Shown here one piece after another: positions 55,196 to 64,000 of a stretch of 64,000 nucleotides of DNA. Under the pieces are notes generated by a model. It made no database searches, was not told the origin of the DNA, and worked only from the letters and a program-made list of their open reading frames with translations. The DNA comes from Paenibacillus durus ATCC 35681. GTDB taxonomy: Bacteria; Bacillota; Bacilli; Paenibacillales; Paenibacillaceae. How positions within the stretch are numbered: position 1 is the first letter of the stretch; every line of letters starts with the position of its first letter. The translations under genes and the position numbers were made by a program. The DNA lies in contig NZ_CP011114.1 in the NCBI RefSeq assembly GCF_000993825.1, positions 4,216,001 through 4,280,000 of the forward strand. Direction: 5' to 3'.

Positions 55196-56173
55196 TTACG
55201 CGTCATACTTAGCCAGCAACTCCTTCAGCTTTACCCTCATATGGTCGATCAGCTCTGGCGGTTCCGCAACCTGGGCGTCGCTGCCAAGCCCGATGAACAA
55301 TCTGGCGAAGTAAGGAATTTCACTATTCGGAATATCGCCGTCAATCCAGCCGGTGCCGTCCTCCCGAACCTGCAGCAGCCCCCGCCGTCCCAGCTCCGCC
55401 TCGCACACCCGCACCCCCTCCTCGCTTAGTTGAACGCGGCAGCGGGTATACAGGCTTTTGTCCGAAAAAGCATCCTCCCAGTTGCCCAAATGAACGCTGT
55501 GCAGGTCCAACGGCTGTATTCCGGGGTCCCCCTCCTCCACGCTTACGATCCGGTCGCACCGGAACAGCCGCACGCCGCCGCGCAGAAAGCAATACGCCGG
55601 ACAGTACCACAGGCCGCTGCTGGCATAAATGCCGATCGGCTGAATGTCCCGGACCGTAACGTTCTCCTGTGATTTGTATCCGATCCGCACGATCTTTTGC
55701 ATCACGGACGCATCAAGCAGACTGGACAGAAAGGGAGACTCGGCCTGCCTGGCAGGAATGACGAAATCCACCCGGTTCTTCATCTGGTCAATCCGGTCCC
55801 GCACGTCTCCGGACATATAATGATAGAATTTTCCAAGCGCTGATGAAGCCTCCGTCTCAAAGGGAATAAAAGAGTAATGACGCAAGGCATGGCAGGCGAA
55901 AAAAAGGGCGACCGCTTCCTCCTCGGTAAAAGCGATAGGCGGCAGGATTCGCTCGTTCAGCACCTGGTACCCGCCATGCGGCCCGACTTCCGAATATAAA
56001 GGAACGCCAAGCTCTCCAAGCTCCTGCAGATCCCTTAATATGGTCCTCGATGACACGCCGAACTCCAGTGCAAGCTCCTTGACGGTAAATTTTTTCTTGC
56101 GGTTGACAGTCAGCATCAGCTCCAGCAGCCGTTTCGATTTGGGCATGGTGTCCCGATTTTCGCGTTTGGACAT
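55196..56173 (-). CDS. WYL-domain transcriptional regulator (YafY type)
   Basis: A 325-residue DNA-binding regulator. The N-terminal winged HTH_11 (KSKRLLELMLTVNRKKKFTV, then LALEFGVSSRTILRDLQEL) is followed by a middle helical region and a WYL domain (about 140-225), with YKSQENVTVRDIQPIGIY and SSGLWYCPAYCFLR. A WCX-like C-terminus follows. Ligands of such proteins are often oligonucleotides or nucleotides, but this one is unknown. The ATG at 56173 has AAAAGGAGG upstream and is preferred over an earlier in-frame ATG. It is divergent from the DinB-like and hydrolase genes, which it may control. Confidence 0.85.
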   Translation of the reverse strand: MSKRENRDTMPKSKRLLELMLTVNRKKKFTVKELALEFGVSSRTILRDLQELGELGVPLYSEVGPHGGYQVLNERILPPIAFTEEEAVALFFACHALRHYSFIPFETEASSALGKFYHYMSGDVRDRIDQMKNRVDFVIPARQAESPFLSSLLDASVMQKIVRIGYKSQENVTVRDIQPIGIYASSGLWYCPAYCFLRGGVRLFRCDRIVSVEEGDPGIQPLDLHSVHLGNWEDAFSDKSLYTRCRVQLSEEGVRVCEAELGRRGLLQVREDGTGWIDGDIPNSEIPYFARLFIGLGSDAQVAEPPELIDHMRVKLKELLAKYDA

Positions 56174-56365
56174 GGGCGGTAGCCTCCTTTTTCCCATTTG
56201 AGCTGGAATCTTCCGATTATTTTATGACAATACTTGTCACTATTATAGACTACAATAGAAATCGAAGCCCAGAGCGACGTACGCTGAAAAATTACACTTC
56301 CCAGTTGAGCCCTCCAGCTACGATGCGCTCCTGGTCAAACCAATACATTTGAAAGGTGTGAGCTT

Positions 56366-56851
56366 ATGCAAGCCGTAAGTGAAATGAAAGGTCTGCTGTT
56401 TGCAGAACTGGAGCATATCGTCCGGACCTCGTCCAAGCTGATTGCTAAAATCTCCCCGGAGCACCAGGATTACCGTCCCCGGGACAATATGCGTTCCCTG
56501 CTGGAGCTGGCCCAGCATCTTGTATCCGTTCCCTCAGTCGATCTGCTGATCCTGCAGGAACACGGGCAGCCGGAAATCCGGAGGATGGAAGAAGAGATTA
56601 ATCAGGACAGCGCTTCGGAAAAATTGTCGGCATGGATGGACAAAGGCTTTCAGGATCTGAAAGCGTACATGGAGGGACTGAGCGAGGAGGACTTCCTGCA
56701 CAAATCCACCAAGCCGTTCTATCTGGAGCATGGTTCCGTGCAGGCCAAATGGTTGATCGAGATCGTCACTCATGCCCAGCATCACCGGGCGCAGCTCTTC
56801 AATTATATGAAGGAACTGGGCTATGACGTGAACATGTTCGATCTGTACTGA
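56366..56851 (+). CDS. DinB-family protein
   Basis: A 161-residue four-helix-bundle protein of the DinB/YfiT-like superfamily. Likely metal ligands are the His in LLELAQHLVSVPS (near 51) and the HAQHHRAQ motif near 135-142. These folds act as thiol-dependent metal-binding transferases or hydrolases (bacillithiol transferases among them), but the activity here cannot be told. AAAGGTG precedes the ATG. It is 28 bases ahead of the hydrolase gene on the same strand and divergent from the WYL regulator. Confidence 0.8.
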   Translation: MQAVSEMKGLLFAELEHIVRTSSKLIAKISPEHQDYRPRDNMRSLLELAQHLVSVPSVDLLILQEHGQPEIRRMEEEINQDSASEKLSAWMDKGFQDLKAYMEGLSEEDFLHKSTKPFYLEHGSVQAKWLIEIVTHAQHHRAQLFNYMKELGYDVNMFDLY

Positions 56852-56879
56852 ACCGGATGCAGGCACAAGGAGGAATAAG

Positions 56880-57692
56880 ATGATGGCCGATCATAAACGT
56901 CACCCTGTTGCAGCGGGCTACACCCGGAAGTTCTTTGAAGGTCCCGATACAACCCTGTCGTATATCGACTTTGGGGGCGGCGGATTTCCAATGATTGCCC
57001 TGCATGGCCATATGAACGAAGGCTTGTTCGCGCAGGATCTGGCCCGGACACTGGCATGTGAATACCACGTCATCGCACTGGACCAGCGGGGACACGGAGA
57101 ATCGGGCCGCCCTTTAAGCTACGATAACGAACGCTACGTCGACGATGCGCTGGCGCTGCTTAATCATCTTGGCATTGATAAAGCCGTACTGTTCGGCCAC
57201 TCTCTCGGAGGCGTCGTCGCTTACCGGCTGGCGGCGCGGTGCCCGGAGCGGGTGCGTTCGTTGATTATTGAGGATATTGGCGCGGTCGTGAACGACGACC
57301 TGAGCTTTGCGGGCCAGTGGCCGCGGCGAGCGCCGACGAAGGAAGCGATGATTGCCGCTATGGGGCGGCTTGGCCCGGCCTTCGCTTACTCGATGCGGGA
57401 GTACAGGGACGGCTGGGGGCTGCCCTTTGTCCCTGAAGATATGGCGGTCTCCCAGCGCCATCTAAACGGCGATCACTGGGACGATTGGCTCGCGACTGAT
57501 TGTCCCGCTCTTCTTCTGCACGGTATGAGGAGCACATGCCTGTCTTACGAGCAGGCGGAGGAGATGGCTGCCCGAAGACCGAACACGAGGCTTGTTCATT
57601 TGGAAGCCGGCCATTCCATCCATTTTGAAGCGCGAGACCAGTTTCTTGAAGCGATTCAGGCTTTTCTTAAACCGATCAGAAGCGAACAATAG
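56880..57692 (+). CDS. Alpha/beta hydrolase
   Basis: A 270-residue alpha/beta-fold esterase or hydrolase. The oxyanion-hole HGHMN near residue 40, the DQRGHGES strand, the nucleophile elbow GHSLGG (Ser near 104), a late acid and the catalytic His in EAGHSIHFE near 245 form a full triad. The substrate is unknown; epoxide, haloalkane or ester hydrolysis are all possible in this family. AGGAGG lies six bases before the ATG. It may share a transcript with the DinB-like gene. The riboswitch-like terminator 74 bases past its stop probably ends that transcript. Confidence 0.85.
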   Translation: MMADHKRHPVAAGYTRKFFEGPDTTLSYIDFGGGGFPMIALHGHMNEGLFAQDLARTLACEYHVIALDQRGHGESGRPLSYDNERYVDDALALLNHLGIDKAVLFGHSLGGVVAYRLAARCPERVRSLIIEDIGAVVNDDLSFAGQWPRRAPTKEAMIAAMGRLGPAFAYSMREYRDGWGLPFVPEDMAVSQRHLNGDHWDDWLATDCPALLLHGMRSTCLSYEQAEEMAARRPNTRLVHLEAGHSIHFEARDQFLEAIQAFLKPIRSEQ

Positions 57693-57706
57693 CTGTTAAA
57701 ATGCGG

Positions 57707-57826
57707 ACAGTACCTGAAATAACGGACGTTCACAGCCCCGGCAGGACAATTTTTAGGCACTTAGGGACAGAGCAAAAGACGATGACGCGCATATTTGCGC
57801 ACATCGTCTTTCGCCTGTCTTTTTTT
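57707..57826 (+). promoter_or_regulatory. Decayed glycine-riboswitch 3' half with intact terminator
   Basis: This block is a copy of the end of the gcvT riboswitch (about 50695-50820). Shared pieces are CGGACGTTCACAGCCC, GGGACAGAGC and GACGATGACGCGCATA, in the same order and spacing. The aptamer core has drifted (AATTTTTAGGCACTTAGG in place of AACTTTCAGGTACAAGG), and no first aptamer is present. The terminator (57766-57826) is even stronger here: GACAG, GC and AAAGACGATG pair with CATCGTCTTT, GC and TGTC before seven Ts. It lies between the hydrolase and the GGDEF-EAL gene. Confidence 0.7.
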
Positions 57827-57946
57827 GCTCAGGCTATACGTCGAATTTATGAAAATATGAATGGAAAATAGAGGATTTTGAATGAAAATGGCGAAATTTT
57901 AGCAGCGATAGCGTTGATATCGTTTTTTTACATTACGGAGGTCAAA

Positions 57947-59737
57947 ATGCTGCGAAAAAACAACAGTAAACGTACCCATAGCTCCATTACATTCAGAAGA
58001 AGTTCGCAGGGAGAAATCAATTCGGAGCCTATGAATACCTATACCTTCAGTCCTCTGCGCGGGGCCTCCAGAATTGCCGGTATTTACTTTATTGTCGGAT
58101 GTTTATGGATTCTTCTGACCGACAGAGCGGTTTCAGCTCTCACCAATAGCGCCGAATTGATCACCACGATAAATATGATCAAAGGATGGTTCTTTGTTTT
58201 CATGACGGCACTGCTTATCTTTGTTCTTATTCTAGGAACGCTTAAGCGAATCAGGAAGGTAGAGCAAGATTTAGAGGGATCCTATAAAAAAATGATGATG
58301 ACCCATGAAAATCTGGAATCCGCGTACGAGGAAATCACAGCTACAGAAGAGGAACTGAGGCAGCAGTACGACCAGTTAATCGAGAATCAGCGCAAGCTCC
58401 GCGAGAGCGAGGAGAAGATGCAGCATCTGGCCTACCACGATTTACTGACCGATCTGCCCAACAAACTGAACTTGTACGAGAACGCGGCAAATATTCTTGC
58501 AGACTCGAACGGAACTGCCGCCTTAATGTTTGTGGATATCGATAACTTTAAATATATTAATGATACGATGGGTCATGGGTTCGGAGACCGTCTCATTATT
58601 AATGCAAGTGAAAGACTGCTTTCCATCGTAGGAACAGGCGGGGTCATTTACCGGTTCGGAGGCGATGAATTCATCATTCTCCTGCATTCCCTGAAGGACA
58701 AGGCGGATGCAAACATGATGGCGGCCCGCATTCTTGCCGGACTTAAAGAGGCGGTCGTTATCGACAACAGTCTTTTGCACATCAGCACCAGTATTGGAAT
58801 CAGTCTTTACCCCGATCATGGAAGCGATATTATGGAACTAGTCAAACGGGCGGACATTGCCATGTATAAGGCGAAAGAAGCGGGCAAAGGCAATTTTGTC
58901 GTGTTCGATAATCCCCTAAATGATACATTTGCCGAAAGAATGAACATAGAGAAGCTGTTATATACCGCGATGGAACAAAATGAGTTTGAACTCTTCTATC
59001 AGCCTCAAGTGGATCTGGCGCTGAATAAAGTGACCGGTCTGGAAGCCCTTCTACGCTGGAACAGCCCTGAATTAGGCAATGTCTCTCCATTCAAATTTAT
59101 CAAAGTGGCTGAAGATTCGCATTTGATTATTCCGCTCGGAAGCTGGGTTTTACGCAGAGCCTGCGCGTTCCTGAAGAAGCTTCACAAGCAGGGCTACGGA
59201 CAATTGACAATGTCGGTTAATATTTCGATGCTGCAGCTGCTGCAGACCGATTTTAATGAGCTGGTGCTTGATACGCTGCAATCTTCCGGTCTTAAGCCCG
59301 ACTATCTGGAACTGGAAATCACCGAGTCCATATTGATCGAATCCTACGAGGTTGTCAGCGCCAAATTGAACGAACTGAGAGACAAGAATATCAAAATTGC
59401 GCTGGACGATTTCGGGACAGGTTATTCTTCTTTAAGCTACCTGACCCATCTGCCGATCTCCACTTTAAAAATTGACAAGTCCTTTATTGACTCCATTCCG
59501 GCGGAGACGAATCATGCGATACTGCTCGAACAAATTATGATGATCGGCAAACGGATGAAGATGTGCGTAGTTGCGGAGGGCGTGGAGAGAGCGGACCAGC
59601 TGACCTATTTGCAGGATCAGGGCTGCGACAAAATCCAGGGTTATCTGTACAGCAAGCCGCTCGCCGCAAAGGACATGGAACAGTTGTTGGCCAGATGGGA
59701 AAGCTCCGGAATCGCTGCCGCCTGTATGGAACCATAA
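57947..59737 (+). CDS. Membrane GGDEF-EAL cyclic-di-GMP protein
   Basis: This 597-residue protein may both make and break cyclic di-GMP. Two membrane helices (about residues 43-60 and 72-97) are followed by a coiled coil (about 105-160) and a GGDEF domain with an intact GGDEF motif near 238-242 (RFGGDEFIILL). An EAL domain follows, with ALLRW, the metal-binding region and loop DDFGTGYSSLSYL. Both active sites look complete. No I-site RxxD is seen before GGDEF. The ATG at 57947 has CGGAGG about six bases upstream; an earlier ATG frame from 57878 is unlikely. It stands beyond the riboswitch-like terminator, so its transcription may be attenuated there. Confidence 0.9.
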   Translation: MLRKNNSKRTHSSITFRRSSQGEINSEPMNTYTFSPLRGASRIAGIYFIVGCLWILLTDRAVSALTNSAELITTINMIKGWFFVFMTALLIFVLILGTLKRIRKVEQDLEGSYKKMMMTHENLESAYEEITATEEELRQQYDQLIENQRKLRESEEKMQHLAYHDLLTDLPNKLNLYENAANILADSNGTAALMFVDIDNFKYINDTMGHGFGDRLIINASERLLSIVGTGGVIYRFGGDEFIILLHSLKDKADANMMAARILAGLKEAVVIDNSLLHISTSIGISLYPDHGSDIMELVKRADIAMYKAKEAGKGNFVVFDNPLNDTFAERMNIEKLLYTAMEQNEFELFYQPQVDLALNKVTGLEALLRWNSPELGNVSPFKFIKVAEDSHLIIPLGSWVLRRACAFLKKLHKQGYGQLTMSVNISMLQLLQTDFNELVLDTLQSSGLKPDYLELEITESILIESYEVVSAKLNELRDKNIKIALDDFGTGYSSLSYLTHLPISTLKIDKSFIDSIPAETNHAILLEQIMMIGKRMKMCVVAEGVERADQLTYLQDQGCDKIQGYLYSKPLAAKDMEQLLARWESSGIAAACMEP

Positions 59738-59872
59738 CTTGCAGAAAAGCCTCATCCTGAAAGTCCCTCCTCGCGAAATAAATAGACGTAAGTCCGAGCT
59801 CCGGCGCGCTGTCTGTTTCAGAAAGTTATCCCCCGAGCTTACACCCTCATGCAGTAAGGATATTTTCTGGCA

Positions 59873-59919
59873 AAAATAAAGCGATGGTTCTCCGGGTACA
59901 GCACCGGGAAACCATCGCT
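59873..59919 (-). terminator. Terminator after the RND pump gene
   Basis: AGCGATGGTT and CCGG arms pair with each other around a short loop, followed on the minus strand by TTATTTTTG. Confidence 0.88.
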
Positions 59920-60003
59920 CCACAAGTAATTCTTTCTTCCTATTCTTCATTCAGCGTGCAGCCGCCCGCCCATGCCCCTGCTCTATTTAGGCTTAGCAGC
60001 GAT

Positions 60004-63003
60004 TTACGCCGCTTGTTTCAACGCTTTTTTGCGCTGCTTCGCCGACTTGCGGAAGTAGAACAGCTCGTAAATGGCCGGCACTACAACCAGGGTCAGCACT
60101 GTGGCGGCGGTCAAGCCGCCGACAACGACAATCGCCAGGCTTTGCGAGACGATGCTGCCCTGCTCGGAATGGCCGAACAGCAGCGGCAGCATGGCGCAGA
60201 TTGTGGCGATGGCCGTCATCAGAATCGGCCGCATCCGCGTTCCCGCCGCTTCGAGCAGCGCTTCGCGAATGCTCATATGCTCCTCGTTATGCTTAACGCG
60301 GTCAATCAGCACAATGGCGTTCGTAACTACAATGCCGATCAGCATCAGCGCGCCGAATACAGCAGTGAAGTCGGGGGTTACTCCCGATACAAGCAGACCG
60401 ATAACGGCTCCAATGGCTGCCAGCGGCAGCGAGAAAATAATCGCCAGCGGTGCGCGAAGCGTCTTGAACGTGATCACCATGATCAGGTAGATAAGACCGA
60501 TGGAAATGAGCGCCGTCATTCCGAGATCCTTGAAATCGCCCGCCTGGTCGGCGGATGCGCCGCCCGATACGAGGGTTACGCCTTCAGGCAGCTTGATGCT
60601 GTCGGTTTCTTTTTTGATCGAGGCCCCGATTTCGGAAACCTTCTTCGGATCAACTTCGGCAGTAATTCGCGCATATGGTTTGCCGTCTTTGCGGTACAGC
60701 ATGGCCGGTTCGTTCCGCACTTCCAGGGTCGCAAGCTGTGACAGCTGCTTAGGCCCCGTGGAAGTCATCAGCGTGATTCCCTGCAGGTCCGTTTGCGATT
60801 TAGGCTGAGCGAGTGGAGATAATACGACCGCAGCCGAAGAACCGTTCAGCTCCATCTGACCCAGCGGCATCGGATTCAGCATACCGGCCAGCTGCATCGA
60901 TATTTCCTGCGCGTTGGCCTGCGCCGGATTCACTTTGAAGGCAAAGACCGGCTTCGTATCCTCCATGTTGCTGGAGATTTTCCGGATGCCGTCAATCGTC
61001 TTCACCTTGTCCATAACCTGATCCGCCGCGGCGGTAATCTTGGTCAGGTCATCGCCGACAATATCAATGTACTCATTGGTCGAACTCGAACCCATCATGC
61101 CGCCTTCGTTAGCCGCCAGGCTTGCTCCGGGATAACTGCTTTGCAGCCCCCGGATTTTATCGATAAATGCTTGGGCGTCGGCATTTTCCTTCATTACTAC
61201 TGAATAGTTGACCAATGTAGGCGAGGATAGGTTGCCCCATTTGGCGGAATCGGCACTGTTCCCGGACTGCATAATTACCGTCTTCGCCTGAGGCTGCTTC
61301 ATAATTTCCTGTTCCAGCCGTTTCCCCTGTTCAAGAACCTGAGCGACCGGCGTATCATTCGGGTATTTCAGTTCGATCGCGACACTGCTCGCATCTGAAG
61401 CGTCCAGCGCCCCTTTAGGCATGTTCATATACGCGGCGATTGAAGCTATCAGAATGATCAGCCCCAGCGACAGTGACACCCATTTACGGTTCAGGTTCCA
61501 CTTAAGAAACCGCTGAAACCACTTGGACGGCTCATGCTCTTTCATGGATGTGTTCCGCAGCATCACGGAGCTCAGCAGCGGAACGACAGTCAATGCGACC
61601 ACCAGCGACGTCAACAGCGAGTAAGTAACAGTCAAGGCAAAAGGCAACAGGAACGCCTGCATACTGCCGCGCAGCAGACCTATCGGCAGGAAGACGGCGA
61701 CAGTGACAATCGTCGAGGACGTAATCGCCCGGGCAACTTCCTTCGTCGCGCTGATCATCATGTCAACGGAGAAGGGCTCTTTCTGCAGTCTGCGGTAAAT
61801 GTTCTCGATAACCACGATACTGTCGTCGACCAGACGGCCAACCGCAACCGCTACCCCGCCGAGTGTGATAACATTCAGCGTGATACCCGAGATATCGAGC
61901 AGATATAAGGTAACGGCCAGCGACAGTGGAATGGAAACGGCTGTTACGAGTGTTGCCCGCAAATTGCGCAGGAATATCAGAATAACAATGGTCGCAAACA
62001 GAGCGCCGAGCAGCACTTCACGCATCATGCTGTTCACAGAATCAACCACCATATCCGAGGTGCTGAATACTACCTCAGCTTCCGCGCCTTTTACGGTCGA
62101 ATTAATGTTCTTTACTGCATCCTTGACTTTATTGCCGACATCAACCGCGTTGGCATTGGCTTCTTTCGTTACTGCCAAGAACAGCACATCCTTGCCGTTC
62201 GAGCGACTGATGCTTTCCTGATCACTCTTCACCTGAACCGACGCGATATCCTGAAGCGTCACTCCGGGCGAAACCGGCAGGCGTTTCAAGGTATCGACGC
62301 TGTCAATGGAAGAAACGACATTAACACTGCCGGTCTGGCCGCCGATCGTCTGCTCCCCGACGGAAGCCGATACGTTCCGGCCTTGAAGCAGACCGGTAAT
62401 TTGCGGGATGGATACTTTCTTTTCGGCCATAAGCTGCGGGTCAAGCTTGACCGTTACCTGCGGCGCGGTTTTGCCGTAGAACGCGACGTTCGCAACCCCA
62501 TCGATCTTTTGCAGTTCGGGAATAATCTCCGTCTCCGCCATCTTCAAGTTCTGTTCAGTTATTCCTTCGTCGAACGAAAGAGTAGCCGAGGCTACCGGAA
62601 TCATGGAGGTATTTAACTGAAGAACGAACGGCCGCATTACTCCCTGAGGAAACTGCAGCGCGTCGACCGCCTTCTGCACCTCCTGCGCGGCATCCTTCAT
62701 ATTCGTCTTGGAGTCAAAATTAATGTCCACTTTGGTGTAGCCGTTTCCCGAGGTGGACGTCATCTCCGTCTTACCTTTGATCATTATCAGAGCATTCTCG
62801 ATGGGCTTGGTCACCTGCTCCTCCATCGCATGCGTGTCCTGGCCGGGACCAATCGCCGTTACCGTCACCTGCGGATTATCCGCCTCCGGCAAGAACTCCA
62901 TCGGCAGTGAGCTGTAGCTCATCACTCCCACTATGAGCGCCATCACAATCAGCAGCCCTGTGGCCGCCTTGTTGCCAAACGACCATTTTGTCAACCACGT
63001 CAT
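60004..63003 (-). CDS. RND-family efflux transporter (AcrB/SwrC type)
   Basis: A 999-residue resistance-nodulation-division permease that exports drugs, lipopeptides or other amphiphiles by proton exchange. It has the 12-helix, two-large-loop layout: helix 1 near residues 13-30, PLPA-like SLPMEFLPEADNPQV, helices ~330-530, a second outer loop, then helices ~840-990. The proton-relay region GGVAVAVGRLVDDSIVVIENIYR is intact (two Asp in helix 4). Bacillus SwrC, which exports surfactin, is the best-known Gram-positive relative. No membrane fusion partner is visible in the window. GGAAGGAG precedes the ATG. Confidence 0.92.
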   Translation of the reverse strand: MTWLTKWSFGNKAATGLLIVMALIVGVMSYSSLPMEFLPEADNPQVTVTAIGPGQDTHAMEEQVTKPIENALIMIKGKTEMTSTSGNGYTKVDINFDSKTNMKDAAQEVQKAVDALQFPQGVMRPFVLQLNTSMIPVASATLSFDEGITEQNLKMAETEIIPELQKIDGVANVAFYGKTAPQVTVKLDPQLMAEKKVSIPQITGLLQGRNVSASVGEQTIGGQTGSVNVVSSIDSVDTLKRLPVSPGVTLQDIASVQVKSDQESISRSNGKDVLFLAVTKEANANAVDVGNKVKDAVKNINSTVKGAEAEVVFSTSDMVVDSVNSMMREVLLGALFATIVILIFLRNLRATLVTAVSIPLSLAVTLYLLDISGITLNVITLGGVAVAVGRLVDDSIVVIENIYRRLQKEPFSVDMMISATKEVARAITSSTIVTVAVFLPIGLLRGSMQAFLLPFALTVTYSLLTSLVVALTVVPLLSSVMLRNTSMKEHEPSKWFQRFLKWNLNRKWVSLSLGLIILIASIAAYMNMPKGALDASDASSVAIELKYPNDTPVAQVLEQGKRLEQEIMKQPQAKTVIMQSGNSADSAKWGNLSSPTLVNYSVVMKENADAQAFIDKIRGLQSSYPGASLAANEGGMMGSSSTNEYIDIVGDDLTKITAAADQVMDKVKTIDGIRKISSNMEDTKPVFAFKVNPAQANAQEISMQLAGMLNPMPLGQMELNGSSAAVVLSPLAQPKSQTDLQGITLMTSTGPKQLSQLATLEVRNEPAMLYRKDGKPYARITAEVDPKKVSEIGASIKKETDSIKLPEGVTLVSGGASADQAGDFKDLGMTALISIGLIYLIMVITFKTLRAPLAIIFSLPLAAIGAVIGLLVSGVTPDFTAVFGALMLIGIVVTNAIVLIDRVKHNEEHMSIREALLEAAGTRMRPILMTAIATICAMLPLLFGHSEQGSIVSQSLAIVVVGGLTAATVLTLVVVPAIYELFYFRKSAKQRKKALKQAA

Positions 63004-63194
63004 TAATCATTTCTCCTTCCACACCCCAGTATTGTTGAAGCTTAGATTTCCAGATTTCTATATGATACTTCTTTCTTTATCAAGTTTAGATAGTTTCACA
63101 TAGACTTAAAACAGTCGGGCGGCGGGTCCTTAACTCAGCCTTGGGACCGATACCGCCCCCAACCAAAGGACGAGGAAACGCTATACGGGATGTT

Positions 63195-64000
63195 CTATTC
63201 CCCTTCGTCCAGCTTCACCGGCTCGCGAAAGACGTATTTCAGCATCGGCGGGGTGAGCAGCGTAGTGGCAATCACGACAATAATAACCGAAGTGAAATAC
63301 TCCGGCAGCAGCAGTCCGCTTTGAAGTCCCGTGGCGGCAATGATCAGAGCGACCTCGCCCCGGGAGATCATGCCTGAACCGATCACCACCGATGAACGGG
63401 TATCAAAACCTGTCAGACGCGCGCCAAGTCCGCCGCCGATCAGCTTGGTCAGCACCGCCGCAAGCGACAAGAGGATCACAAAGCCGATCTGCCCGAGAAC
63501 TCCCTCAAAGGAAACGTTAAGTCCGATACTGACAAAAAAGACGGGCACGAAGACGGTGTAAGCGATGGGCTCCAGCTTATGTTCCACCGTGTGCTTGAAG
63601 GCGGTCTGCGAGACGGCCAGCCCGGCGGCGAACGCGCCGATAATGCCGGCCATTCCGGTCCATTCGGCGAACCAGGAGTAGGCCAAACAGATGACAATCG
63701 CTATGCTGGCGGTCGCCTCCGTTACTTTAAGGGGAGACAGCCATTTGAGCATCCGGGGGACAATCAGCCAGCCGGCGAGGATAGCGACAGCGAAGAAGAG
63801 CAGCTTTTTACCGATCAAGAGGCCCAGCGGCACCGATTCTCCCGCACCGAAGAAGCTCATCAGCACCGCCAGCAAAATAACGACCAGTACGTCGTCGACA
63901 ACGGCCGCTCCCAGTATGGTTGAGCCCTCCCGGGAATTCAGCTTGTTCATATCCTTAAGCACCTGCGCCGAAATGCTGACGGAGGTTGCGCTAAGAATCG
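63195..64000 (-). CDS. Monovalent cation:proton antiporter (CPA2 type), 5' end beyond window
   Basis: The C-terminal ~268 residues of a KefB/NapA-like Na+(K+)/H+ antiporter. The frame runs open to the window edge with ILSATSVSISAQVLKDM before the first internal Met, so the start lies outside. Visible are the ion-binding helix with GAAVVDDVLVVILLAV (two Asp, the CPA2 hallmark), then about seven more membrane helices with FAAGLAVSQT and ISRGEVALIIAATG. It ends with a short basic-acidic tail (FREPVKLDEGE) and has no C-terminal TrkA-N domain. It is transcribed in the same direction as the RND gene and lies about 190 bases before it. Confidence 0.88.
   Translation of the reverse strand, partial: ILSATSVSISAQVLKDMNKLNSREGSTILGAAVVDDVLVVILLAVLMSFFGAGESVPLGLLIGKKLLFFAVAILAGWLIVPRMLKWLSPLKVTEATASIAIVICLAYSWFAEWTGMAGIIGAFAAGLAVSQTAFKHTVEHKLEPIAYTVFVPVFFVSIGLNVSFEGVLGQIGFVILLSLAAVLTKLIGGGLGARLTGFDTRSSVVIGSGMISRGEVALIIAATGLQSGLLLPEYFTSVIIVVIATTLLTPPMLKYVFREPVKLDEGE

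Overview
The window looks like a chromosomal segment of a Paenibacillus-type Firmicute. This rests on the pcrB-pcrA-ligA order, strong AGGAGG-type ribosome binding sites with several TTG/GTG starts, secreted proteins with copper-amine-oxidase-like (stalk) domains, a tandem glycine riboswitch before gcvT-gcvPA-gcvPB, a sigma-D-like promoter before motAB, and an S-layer-type glycan locus. No rRNA, tRNA or CRISPR array was seen. Most of the DNA is moderately GC-rich; the stretch of about 13.8-22.2 kb is visibly AT-rich.

Layout. 0-7.7 kb (minus strand): the 5' part of an ABC transporter ATPase gene, a secreted alkaline phosphatase, then pcrB-pcrA-(possible small ORF)-ligA. 7.8-31.8 kb: a surface-polysaccharide region. 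It holds an initiating polyprenyl-phosphate sugar-1-phosphate transferase, several GT2 enzymes (one translationally coupled to a chorismate-mutase-like gene), rmlBD, an AT-rich cassette (SMR-type flippase, DUF2304, GT2, DUF2142, double GT-B, GT2, Wzt and Wzm), a Wzy/O-oligosaccharyltransferase-like protein with a TPR-like tail, glycerol dehydrogenase, galU, a U32 protein (RlhA type) and rmlAC. The genes are consistent with making dTDP-L-rhamnose, starting a chain on the lipid carrier, extending it, exporting it by an ABC-2 transporter and attaching it outside the cell.

31.9-37.8 kb: a secreted stalk-domain protein, an HtrA-like protease, a small membrane protein and a siroheme nitrite/sulfite reductase. 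37.8-45.2 kb: uvrB-uvrA (minus), separated by an unusual 64-bp tandem repeat, and divergent motA-motB. 45.3-49.9 kb is an accessory stretch: an AGE-family epimerase, an intact IS3-family element with a -1 frameshift signal, a probable IS200/IS605 right-end relic, two small membrane proteins and repeat-rich intergenic DNA.

49.9-55.2 kb: the glycine cleavage system, with gcvH on the minus strand and riboswitch-controlled gcvT-gcvPA-gcvPB on the plus strand. 55.2-64 kb: a WYL-type regulator, a DinB-like protein, an alpha/beta hydrolase, a GGDEF-EAL protein preceded by a decayed copy of the 3' end and terminator of the glycine riboswitch, an RND efflux pump and the 3' part of a cation:proton antiporter gene. 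The most unusual items are the riboswitch-derived relic at 57.7 kb, the AT-rich glycan cassette with its Gtr-like module, the chorismate mutase inside a glycosyltransferase operon, the uvrBA repeat array and a perfect 22-bp palindrome between pcrB and pcrA.
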